64,000 nucleotides of DNA. It comes from Ottelia alismoides (Eukaryota > Streptophyta > Magnoliopsida > Alismatales > Hydrocharitaceae). The notes beneath the pieces are model-generated. The model was given only the letters and a program-made list of their open reading frames with translations, did no database searches and was not told the DNA's origin. The stretch is taken from NCBI GenBank assembly GCA_037367405.1, contig JAZKJV010005543.1, positions 186,001 through 250,000 on the forward strand, given 5' to 3'. Position numbers and translations under genes: made by a program. Numbering within the stretch: position 1 is the first letter of the stretch; each line of letters opens with the position of its first letter. Positions 11,536 through 23,600 of the stretch are shown piece after piece.

Positions 11536-11545
11536 TCTCCCGCCA
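11536..11545 (+). promoter_or_regulatory. Possible E2F-type site upstream of ORC6
   Basis: TCTCCCGCCA contains the CCCGCC core of E2F sites. It lies 78 bp before the ORC6 ATG. Plant pre-replication complex genes are commonly E2F-controlled at G1/S, so the site is plausible, but a short CG-rich match in a C-rich leader can occur by chance. Confidence 0.3.
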
Positions 11546-11622
11546 CTTCTCACCCCCTTTTACCCTCCCACCCGCCTTCTCCATGTTCTTCCTCCATCTC
11601 CATCGTCTCCACTCCACGCACG

Positions 11623-14600
11623 ATGGACATCACCGGCCTCGCCAAGAAGCTCGGCCTCCACTCCAAGCCCTTCGTCGTCCGCAAAGCCGAAGAGCTTCGA
11701 CGTCAATCGGACGTCCAATTTAACTCCTCCGTCATGGGCATCGTTAGTCCCTTCCTTCTAGTCTACTCCCTCTTTCTTTCTCTCGATCTCAAATTGGTTC
11801 GGGCTGCATGTTTCTTCAGGGGGAGATCTGCAAGTCTGTCATATGCCTCGAGATCGCTGCCACGAGGTGCGTCGATCGATCTTTGTAGGATTTGTGGGTC
11901 ACCCAATTGTGGGTTTTTCGGAATCTTCGCGCTGAGTTGGGAAAGATCGGATCTTGCAGGTTCCAGGTGCTGTTCGACAGGCAGATGGCCGTCAGGTTGA
12001 GCGGGATGTCGGAGAAGGCTTACATCAGATCCTTCAATGGGATACAGAACAGCCTTGGCGTCAAGTGGGTACCTGGGGATTTTGTTCTCTGGGGTTTGTC
12101 GCGTCTATTGTGTGGGATTTGATGGCTTGGTACGATTAAAGGCGATCGCTGATTTGTATTATTTTTATTTTACAGGGCGAGGTTGGATGTTCGTGAATTG
12201 GCCATTCAGTTTGGTTGTGTTCGCCTCATCCCTTTTGTCCAGAAGGGTTTGACACAGTAAGATCACTGCTGACAATTCAATTCACTTTAATCGTACAATT
12301 AATTCTAAAAACTGTCGAAGAATGCTTTTTATTTGGTTTGCTTGGTTTGTTCACGCTTAGTAAACCATGTTTGTTACGTCATATTTCTGCTGGTTCTTGT
12401 TGTCATAGAAAGTTATTTGTGAAAATGACATGAACCATCAAAGCTAGACATACTGGCATGCTTATAACCATGTTTAAGCATGTGACCAACAGAGTGCTTA
12501 TGGATTTCAAGGAATGCATATCTTAATTTAGAGGCCAAAATTCTATTTGCGATAGTGACATGATTTTCGTACAACTGAGACCAAAGGTCTATTAAGAGTT
12601 TTCATTTTGTTTTACTCTTGGTTTTGATGCCGGCAATAATAAAATTGCACGCAGATGTGATTTGAATTCTTAGCCTCTCCTAGGAGGACGCATGACGGTT
12701 TGCTTCCCTGGCTTTTATGCACAGGAATGTCTGCAACTTTTTTTTGTGCACTTGTCAAATAGGCAATGGTAGCTGCATGTTGGATATGTAAGGTGTAAAT
12801 GACGTGTTACAATGAGATTATCTTGAATGCCTGCACTGTCATTTAACATGTTCAGCACCATCAGTGTTTCATCATGTCATGATGCGCTATGATTAGTATA
12901 TTCTTATTCTTACACTTATATCTTGGAACAGATACAAGGGCCGCTTTCTTGAAGCATTGCCACCTTCTCGGAGGGCAAGCACAGATTTTAACAGGCCTGT
13001 TTTCACAGCAGTTGCATTCTATCTGTGTGCAAAAAGACATAAGGTTTCCACATATACTCTTACGGTATCCATTAGCTTGCCAGTTGCTTTCATGGATGCA
13101 CCGTTCTGATTTTTTTTCTTGTCATACAGCTGAAAGTGGATAAGTTGAAATTGACTGAGCTCTGTGGAACGTCAGAGTCTGAATTTGCAAGTGTAAGTTG
13201 TTGCAACCTTTTCTATGTTCTCACTTTTGTTCTCCTGGTTTCTCGCTCTTATGGTTCATCGAAATTGCAGGTTTCAACTTCAATGAAAGATCTATGTTTT
13301 GATGTCTTTGGTATTTCAAAAGAAAAGAAAGATTCAAGAGAAGTAAAGGGTCATCGAGGTAATTACGGATTACCTTCATGACAAAAATTCCCAGCCATGG
13401 AAGAAATGCATTATTACATTTGGTTTCCAAATGGTTTAATATAAGTTCAAATCAGCATTTATTATCCTCAAGATTTTTACATCGTTTATCTTCTCTCAAT
13501 AGAAGTCTTAACCCACAGTATACAATTTAAGTGGATGCCCATGCTACGTCATTTGTGGTGCATTGAACATTGTAGAGGGACCTGAGGGGGGTTAGGGTCC
13601 ATCCATGCTCGATATGCTAATTTGAATGGTAGGGAAACCGATGTGTGCTTCTTCTTTCTTACTAATATACATTATGGTATGGACATTATACGGATGTTAG
13701 GAGTTTATTGTTAGTAAAATAAAGTGGAAAGTCCAATATTTTTGCAATATGGACATGGTTATAATGTGAATGCGAATAAACATATATTTTAAATTGGTGA
13801 GCACAACATATTTGTTCTCAAATATGCCTAATGTTCGAAAAACATTATTTGTGTACAATTATGTATTTGATATCACTATATATGTGTTCATTGTCGACTT
13901 AAAGGTACATGTTAGTGAACTTTTACGTTGTTTGCAATCTTTAGGAAATTCTTGATGTCTTAAGTTATTCCAAAAGGCATCTGAGTAAACTCTATTGAAT
14001 TGTGAGAATCCAATAATCACAAAATGCAATTGTCCTTATCTTTGACTTTGATAAAGAAAATCAAAGTAATTCATGATTGTTAGGTGTTTCTTGTTCATAT
14101 AATATTTTAAAAGATGTAAATATTATTTTTTTCCCTTAATATGACACCTTGTAAGGAGTTATGATTGCGAGGAGTGATTGGCTAGGAACACAAAATTGGG
14201 GAAATGGCTTGCTCGCAATGTGATATAGGGTTTCATATTAACATTGGTTTATTATGCATCGGGGTGACCACGACAGGGAAATCACATTGATAAGGAAATG
14301 GAATGGTGGGGAACTTGATGTTTGGCGCTATGGTTGTAGAATTCTATATTCATGCTATGGTAGATGCCTATATTTGGAGGATGGGTTAGGTTACGATAGA
14401 GGGCACTGGCTCGATGAACATGATACTTATTGTGTAGTTGTTTTCGAGGTTTCTTTTAGGAGATCAAGAGGATTTTAAGTTTTATCTAGAGGATTGGTTG
14501 AGGAAATGGGTGCTTGTGAAGATGTTTTAGGTTGGTCACACTTGCAATAAGTATGCAGGAGGTGGTGTCATTAGTTATGAAGGCGCCCTTTGCTCTTGGT

Positions 14601-17600
14601 TTGTTCTTGAAGTTCTTAGAGATGCAATGGCAATGAAGGACTTGAAACTTCTTTTAGGTGGTGGCAATGGCGCGATGATTAGGTCAGATTAATACTCGCC
14701 TCAACTATGCTAACAAATACAATTGCAGAGGGGAATCCAATTTAAAAATGCCCCAATGTAATCTTGTAGTTGTTGCACCGAGGGAGAGAGACATGGTGGT
14801 AAATCTCCTACGTGACATATAGGCATCCAATTGATAATAATCTCTCTTCATCCCCACAATCTTCTTATCTGTTTCTCTCTCCTTCCTCATGTAAATTGTG
14901 ATACATGTTTGTCCCAAACCCATGGTAGATTGTTGTTCTGACTCATTTTCCACTCCATCTATTGATGGGTTCTTTTTTAGAGCCCTAGAAGGGATGCGAT
15001 TCAATTTTGGCCCCAATCGAGCCCTAATTTTTGTTACTATACTTTGATGGGCCTTAGGTCTGGGTTCTTTCATTTTGATATAATTGTACCCAAGTATAAG
15101 GGTTGGTGTATCAAAGAGAAAAAAGAGAGGAGTATGCTACTATTGGGCTCAAAGTTGGGTTGATATAAAAAAAGGCCCAGAGAAAAATGGAGGACCCATC
15201 ACAAAAAAGGGGGATATTTTTTATTTTGAAAAAAGGTACGTACAAAAAAATCGTATGTAAAAAGAAGAAGAGAGAGACGACTATAAAAAATGAAGAAATA
15301 GCCAGGAAAAAAATTGAGAAGAAAAGTCAAAAAAATATTAAGATTGGCTTATGTGATTCATTGGCTTTCCCCCATATTTAGGCCTTCTCCCAACTTGGTC
15401 GATGTCATCTATTTCGACCAATATGGGAGAAATGGGGAGTATTGTGTAAAGTTGTATGGCTCATATTCAGATTCTTAGTCTAGATGTCGGGCCAATTGTC
15501 GAACTTTATAGTTTAGATTGAGAGATCCCCATCTTTGATTTGGTCGGGTCACGGTTTTCATATGATCCATAGAGACTCCAGAGTAGAAATCTCATTCTCT
15601 AAGCCAGTATGGGAGAGTTCCAGTTCTCCGACAAGGAGACGTTTAGACTCCATTCTTCAAGCGATCATTGACTCTGACGAGGATGTTTTCACAACTTTTT
15701 CCAGTTCGTCCCTTCAGAGAGATGGAGCATGTTGCGTCCAGAGTTCTCCAAGTGGTGACTCATTCCAGGTTCAGTGACTCTGATAGATGCAATACATAGC
15801 ACATGTTCTTTGACAATGAGACCCACTTCAACTCACACTCCAGCCCTTTAGTTCCTCTTTATCAACACGACATGAGAAGCAACGTCCTCAACAACAACAA
15901 CAACCGACAATAGAGTATGTATTGAGTTGATATTGTTTGTAGTGCCTTGTATTATGAGTTTGAGATTTCTGTCTGTGTCCAAGCTGAGCATTGCTTGCTC
16001 CAGCTTGAGGAGTGTTGGAGTATATGCAGCATGTGTAGATGGGTAATTGGATTCCTCCAGGGTTCAATTACCACATCCAATGGTTTAATCCCACATCTAC
16101 TAGTTGTAGGATTTGGAGAGTCAGTGGGAGCTATATAAGAAGTCCCACGCCCATTGTATAAAGATGAGGAACTTTAATTGAACCATACGGTCCTTTGAGG
16201 CCTTCTTCTGTGGTAGGGAGTAGGGTTTCACGTAAAAATCCTGGTGTTCTTCATTGTTCTTATTCTTTATCTCTGATATTACGCTTCCGCGTTCTCGATT
16301 TCTAACACCCAGCATATGTGATGCTCCTTGGAGGATTGGGAATCATGTTTATAACATGTAAGAATTATTTGAAGGGATAATCAAGATATTGCTCATACGT
16401 TAGAGATGCCCATTCTCATGGCAAAGTGTCTCTAGTGACCATATTTCCCAATTTTCCCTTATGGCAGTGAGCATTGTTAGGTCAGTCTCCATTTGGAAAT
16501 GAAGTGTTGCTTCCTCAACTCTATCATACGTGAGGCCAAGTCATCCTTTTTTGATAAGCTCCTATGCAAGACCTTGTTCATCTCTTTTGAGTGGTGGGCA
16601 ACACCACATTTTTGGGATCAGAGCTTATACTCAAGGACCCTGATATTGGAGAAGAATGAATGTAACTCTGCTTCATGGCATAACTGCATCGTGTATGCTA
16701 TTTGGTCTTCTTGTTGTACGCATTCCATGACATGCACCTTGCTAATCGGACTGCATAGCAAGGAGCAGAGACAACAGGAGGGTGAGTGAAAGATCAAGCA
16801 AGCTTTTCCACTGTGATGAGGTGAGTTGCCCCATGATTCTAAGGTTTTATTCCCTTGTTTTATAAAAAGAGAAGCCCATTACCTCAGTCTGAATTGACCG
16901 ATTTATGAAAACCTCTTTTGAGGTTCAAAAAATATACTAGAAACTGGGCACTTACAATATCAAGATTTTGAGATTCTTAGGGGTGGATTTTTTAGATAAG
17001 AATAGTTGCCAGTACACTGTATGATGCAATCTAGTTGGAATCGCTAGGATGCAAACTCAATTACAACCCTAAAATTTGTGCTAAAGGACCAAATGCCTAA
17101 ACGAATAAAATGGCGTACAAGATGAAAACTCTGGAGGTCGAAATGCAATGAATTAACTGGTGATAAAAAGGCGTCTAGCAAAATCGGCAACAAATGACAA
17201 CAAATACTCGAGTTCTAGCACAGATTTCACCACAATTTCAGGGCAAGCCAAATGGTTAAAAGTTCATGGGAAACGCGATGTTGCAATAACTAGGAACCTC
17301 AATACTTCACCAAACCAAGCAGCAATACAACAGTCCACAATACTAAGATTATGCGGAAAAATAATTGGTGGAAATGGCGCTCATACCACAACTGACGAGG
17401 GGGAGTTCGCAAGCTTCAGACCTGGTCGGTGGTGGGAATGGTTGTTAGATGCGTCCGACAGCACGTGAGGGCCTGCGTTCAGGGAGAAACAAAGGCGGCG
17501 TGTTGTTCAGCAGCGGGTTGGGGCGTTGACGGCGGCGGCCGAGGCGACTGGTGGTTGCAGGGGAGGTGAAAAAGGAATCGGGGAAGAGGTCTAGCATCGG

Positions 17601-20600
17601 GTTGGGGCGTTGGCGGCGGTGGCGGGGTGGCCGTGGCGGTTGGTGGTTGTAGGGGAGGAGGGAAAGGGGTCGGGAAAGAGGTAGGAGGAGTGCGACGGCG
17701 AGGGGGGGGTGTTTGCGGGGAGGGCGGTGACGAGGGGAGGCGGAGGCGCGGGGATTCGTGCGCGGGGAGGGTGCGGGCCTGTGATGGGCGAAGGCGAGGC
17801 GGGGTAGCGGGGGAGGGGAGGCGGAGACGTGTGGGTTGGCGCGCGGGAGGGGTGCGGTCTGCGCAGGGAGAGACGGTGAGGGAGGGTGGAAGAAAAGGGG
17901 GGCTCGACTTGGGAGGAGGAGGCGGGAGAGAAATTAGGGTTCGGTGGAGAAATGAAACTCGTGGGGGAAAGGGAGAGAGGCTGCGGGAAACGAAAGGGGA
18001 GAGAGAGAGGAGGGGAATAAGTGAGGGAAAAAATAACTTCATTCAAACTTAATTCAATCAGTCCCAATGGGGTGCCTTTATAGAGGCCAAGTCCCCCTAA
18101 ACAAGCAACAACCATACTAAAAATAGAAAAATAGAAAAGATGATAAGGCCTTGTATAATGAGCCTTTTACATAAGTAAATAAAATTAAATAAAATAAATG
18201 TTCGACTAAAGAAATTGATCACGTGGTATCATGCTGCATCAACTCCCCCTGCTAAGAAGAATCTCGCTCCGTCGAGATGGCATCGTGGTAGTTCTGAAGT
18301 ATACCAGGGCGGAGTTGTTGAAGTTCATCCTCGTCAATCCAGGTGCATTCGGTCTGAGGTCGTCCCTTCCATTTGACTAGATAGCGTCGGAAGAGACCAC
18401 ATCTAGTCGTCATATCTCGGATGTCGGCAATATCTTCAATCTGATCGGTATCAGTCGCGACCGGTGGTTGGTGCTTATCATCAGCAGGAACTATTGGTGT
18501 GTTGGCATCTGTCTGTTCATCTCCATGATATAAGAAGAGATCTGATACATTAAAGACTGGCGATGTTTGGACGTATGGCGGTAGATCAAGTAAGTAGGCA
18601 TTGGGCCCAATCTTCTTGAGGATTCGGAATGGACCAATCTTTCGGACACTCAATTTTTGGTGGACTCTCAAAGGAAACCTCTCTTTTTTTAGGTGGACCA
18701 ACACTAATTCTCCAACTCTAAACTCGCTCTCTTTACGGTGGAGGTTGGCTTGGGCTTGGTATTTCTGTGTCATGGTTTGGAGTTTTGATGCAAATGAAAA
18801 AATCCAACGGTGAAAGATTAATTTTGATGGTGGAAATATCGGTGGAGAGGAATTTAGAGGACGAGAGAAGAGAAGATCACGCCGGATGCGCGGGGTTTTG
18901 GAAAGGAATCGTGAAGACCACGTTGAGAGAGAGAGAGAATAACAATAGAGATAAAGAGGGACAACTCAATTTTTCATAGAATCTGACTTGACTTATCTCT
19001 TACAATAGACTACCAACCTCTTTATATAGTAGAGGTGGAAATACAAAATTGAAAGTGAATCGAAAATAAACTTGACTCGATCTTAATTGATTTGAATCGA
19101 GATTCAAATCTACTTTATCCTAATTTGACTCTAATTCAAAATTCGAAATTCAAATTTAAAATTGACCAACTAATTGAAGATCACACACGATCTCTTTTAT
19201 TTAAATAAACAAACTAATTGAAATAACTAATTAAGGATGGAAATCCCTAATTTTAAAAAATTCCCAAATCAGCCTTTTCTTCAATTCGGGTTGCCCTATC
19301 AATTTGGAAATAATTACATCAATTCTCCTCCACTTGAAAAATCCGTCTCCTGACGAATTGCTTGATCTTCGGTTTGTTGTTGGAGAATCTCATCTGAGCT
19401 GGTGGATTGGATCCCCTCAATCTGAATTCTTTTCATTGTTACGTTTGTAATTTCGTTCCACCGAGGGGTATGGCTGCAAATGTTCTACCCCTTCAACTAA
19501 GATATCCCTTCTTAAGTGGCCACCATCTTTAGCCCTTAAATAATTTTTTTTGGTGGGGGTAACCTTTTACAAATTTTCCAAATCAATCTCAGATCCCTAA
19601 AGTTGAGGGATTCGGTTTCTATTGCAGGGAGATCCTACGCTAGGGTTTCTCTTCTCTTCAAAAGTCGGCGACAAGTGTTTGGGAGGGGATGCCACGAGTG
19701 GTGGCGCCACCGACAGGGAGGCCTTGAGCAGTTGCCCCAGCGAGTACTGCAGACGCACGAGTAGCATCGAGGGTGCGTGGTTGCAGACATGCGACGTCGA
19801 CGGGCTTGCACTAGGTGCGCACGAGGAGGTGCGCATGAACTCAGGAAGCGGCATCCTTGGCCCACGGGAGGGATGTTCCGACCAATGCCATGGGTTTGTG
19901 GGTTTCGAACCTTTTGCCGATGGAGCTGTTGGTGATGCGGGCATGGCTGGGAATGGCAACGACGAGTTCACCCTGAGTTGCTGGCACGTTTTGCTGGGAG
20001 GGATTCAGGGCCTTAAATTTCGGCGAATTTTCGACCGAAATTCGGTTGAAATTCGGTTTCGTGGCGATGCCGATATCGAAACCATGTATAATATCAGTTT
20101 CCAGGATTTCGGCCGAAATTTCAGCCGAATTTCGGTCATTTCGGTCATTTCGATCCATTTCGGTCCATTTCGGTGGAAATTGTTCACAGATTTCTCGGAT
20201 TTCGGTGGAATTTCGGTGGAATTTCGGTTCATTTCGGTCCATTTCGACTGAAATTGTTCTAGGTCACCATATGTCATGCCTAGGCCACTTATTGATATTC
20301 ATAGGTACTATTTGGTCACTAAATGAAATTTATAGGTCACTATTTCAACCACCATTACAATATAAGCCATAATTCCAACCACCATTGTAATAAATAAGGT
20401 CATTAAGGGTCCTCTTTAAACCCAATAAATATAATGTATATGTTCTCATTCCATCTCACAACTTCACAAGTCACAATTCACAACCCAACTTAAGTCTTGG
20501 AGAGCCAAGTTTCCAAATTCCAAGCAAGGTAAGTATTTTACCATATTTTTTCATAACACGTCTTTTTTTAACATACTTCGAGAAGCCAAATATGTATTTT

Positions 20601-23600
20601 TTTCATCTTTGAATGCTAACTTAAGAGTTCAAAATCTTCATTGTTAGAATCTTTATATAACCATCTTGTTATCTTCTCCTAGGCCAACTTGATTGTAACT
20701 ATTAGGTGGGGCCTTGCATATTAACAAACTTCAGAGTTCTTCTTTTCCTTGCATATCTTTTCCGGGCTTTCCTAGGCCCTACATATTAATACATTACATT
20801 GCATCATTTTAACTCACAAGACACTAGAAGATTGTTCTTTTTTAGGACTCTCTTGTTGCTTCTCTCTACTATAAGGAGTATGTGTGTTTGTACGTGTGGT
20901 AGGTTGCTAACAACCTTCCAAGTCTTTGACTGTAACTATTTTTCTACTATCAGGCTGGACGTAGATTGTGCTTATGAATGCTACACAATTTCTTGGTGAT
21001 AATTAATTTGTTTGTGTCTTGTATAACATATATTTTACGATTACAAGCCCTACTATGCATTTATTTTGGCATACATGTTAAAATATTCGTATTTGTGTGT
21101 GTCTTATTTTATTTTTAAATAAAAGTATTATTATTCTTTTGAGAATTGATAGAAAAATTGAATGCCGAAATTTAACTGTGTACTGAAATATGAAATTTCA
21201 CTCTGGACGGTCATCGATATGATGACCGAAATCATTATTTTAAGGCACTGAACATTATAACATCTTATTATAAGCAAAAAAACTTGTATTTATGTCTCTT
21301 TTATTGATTAAACAACATTACAAATCTTATTTTTTTTTTAAAAAAATGAGTTTTCAAGTCATTTTCCCAATTTCCGGCCATTTCACCGAAATTCCACCGA
21401 AATTCCTTTTCGACATTTGAGGCCTTGGAGGGATTGTGCGCGCCTCGTGTCGTGTTCTCCCAAACCTCGCACGAAGGGAAGGTGGTAGGTCGATTCCGAG
21501 AATGGTTGCAAGTCTGAATCTGTATGGACAGCAAGCAGGTTTTTGTTTTGAAGAACAATAACGTCGTCAACGAAGAGATCTAGGGTTTCATATCCCTCTT
21601 CCACTGGTTCTTCATCAAATATTGGCCCCAGAACTTTATTTTTATCATTATTTTGTTCCTGGACAGCAACTTCGACCTCACAGAAATCAACAAATTCATA
21701 TTCTTCACCCGCACTTTCATCAAAAATCAGCATTGTATCTTCATAGTTTTGTTGCACAAGAGTTGCATCACTAAAATATTCTTCGGGACTGAAAATACCT
21801 TCATTTTCTTGATTAAAAATGGGTTGCACAGCAGCTTCATCGATCTGATTTTTGCCGTTGTCATATGAATCTTCATCGAATGTTGTGTCCAGCCATGCTT
21901 GTACCTTAACGCTTGATATAAGTCGCTTTCTGAACATTCGTTGTCGCGTACGAGCATGTGAACCGTGAGATATGCAACTGAGATTGAGTTGCAAATGCCA
22001 ATACTCGATAGGATCGTCGAATCGTGAGAACGATTCTGTTTCCATGCTCTGATACCAAATGATGCAAATGAAAAAATCCAACGGTGAAAGATTAATTTTG
22101 ATGGTGGAAATATCGGTGGAGAGGAATTTAGAGGATGAGAGAAGAGAAGATCACGCCGGATGCGCGGGGTTTTGGAAAGGAATCGTGAAGACCACGTTGA
22201 GAGAGAGAGAATAACAAGAGAGAGATAAAGAGGGATAACTCAATTTTTCATAGAATCTGACTTGTCTCTTACAATAGGCTACCAACCTCTTTATATAGTA
22301 GAGGTGGAAATACAAAATTGAAAGTGAATCGAAAATAAACTTGACTCGATCTTAATTGATTTGAATCGAGATTCAAATCTACTTTATCCTAATTTGACTT
22401 TAATTCAAAATTTGAAATTCAAATTTAAAATTGACCAACTAATTGAAGATTACACACGATCTCTTTTATTTAAATAAACAAACTAATTGAAATAACTAAT
22501 TAAGGATAGAAATCCCTAATTTTAAAGAATTCCCAAATCAACCTTTTCTTTAATTCGGGTTGCCCTATCAATTTGGAAATAATTACATCAAGTTTGGCTC
22601 GGATTTCGGTATGGATATTGGTTAGGTGTTCGACCAGGTCCTCAGCAGCTGCACTACTCCTCCCTTGCATGGTTGTGGGTGTTAGGTTTAGAAATTGGGT
22701 AAGTGGAAAGCCGTACACACTCTCAAATGGCGATTTTCCGGTGGACCTAGTAGTGGAACTGTTATACGCGAATTCGGCTTGGGGAAGAATTAGATCCCAT
22801 TTGGACGGAGAGTCCCCTGCAAGGCATTGCAATAAATTTCCTAACGATCTATTAACTACTTCGGTTTGCCCATCTGTTTGTGGATGATAAGCAGTGCTGT
22901 ATTGCATACGAGTACCAAGACGAGACTAAAGCGTGCGCCAAAAATGACTCAAAAACTTGGTATCACGATCCGAAGTGAAAGAACGAGGAACACCATGCAA
23001 TCGAACGACATCACGAAAAAACAAATCAGCGACATGAGGTGCATCTGAGGTTTTTCTACATGCAATGAAGTGTGCCATTTTAGAAAATCTGTCCACAACC
23101 ACAAAAATAGAGTCAACTTTCTGTACCGTGAGGGGTAAGCCTAGTACGAAATCCATAGTGATGTCTTCCTAGGGTCGCAGAGGAATCGGTAGAGGTGTAT
23201 GCAACCCAGTGTTCTGCCTATGGCCCTTGAATCTCTGACATGTTTGGCATTTTTGTATAAATTTTGTAACATCCTTTCGCATTTGCGGCCAATAAAAATG
23301 CTCTTGGAGAAGAGTCAAGGTCTTGTCCCTTCCAAAGTATCCAGCTAAACCACCGTTATGCAATTCTGAAATTAAATTCTCTCGAAGGGAAGTGGTGGGA
23401 ATGCACAGTCGGTGGGCTTTGAACAAGAATCCCTCATGAAGGACATAAGTGGCGGTTTGATCCTGTCCAGTGTCAACACACTATGTGTAGACTTGTCCGA
23501 AGTCAGGGTCAGTGGGGTAAAGATCCTTGAGCACGTCAAATCCTGTTGTGCTTTCGGTCATGGTCAGGACGTGTGCTCGTCTGCTCAACGCGTCGGCCAC

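Larger units (their letters stand above)
18786..22590 (-). mobile_element. Nested non-autonomous LTR retrotransposon
   Basis: The element is 3805 bp, bounded by a 5-bp TSD AGTTT (18781-18785 and 22591-22595), and inserted in the chromovirus integrase/chromodomain junction. It has two ~530-bp LTRs, a primer site TGGTATCAGAGC (initiator Met tRNA) just inside the right LTR and a polypurine tract AAGTGGAGGAGAAT just inside the left LTR, so it reads on the minus strand. The ~2.7-kb interior has no gag, RT or integrase that I can recognise, and 1.4 kb of it is a hAT insertion. LTR identity is visibly higher (about 98% in the first 180 bp) than that of the host chromovirus, consistent with later insertion. 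Confidence 0.93.

Noticed and set aside
14705..15073. 122-aa minus-strand ORF in ORC6 intron 7
   Set aside because: No recognisable domain and biased composition; likely chance.
17479..18115. Pro/Ser-rich and Gly-rich ORFs, repeated at 27566-28177
   Set aside because: They are the GC-rich part of the two chromovirus LTRs, so the duplication reflects the LTR pair and not a gene family.
19622..20372. ORFs with [13 protein letters not shown] repeats
   Set aside because: They are translations of the hAT subterminal tandem repeat.
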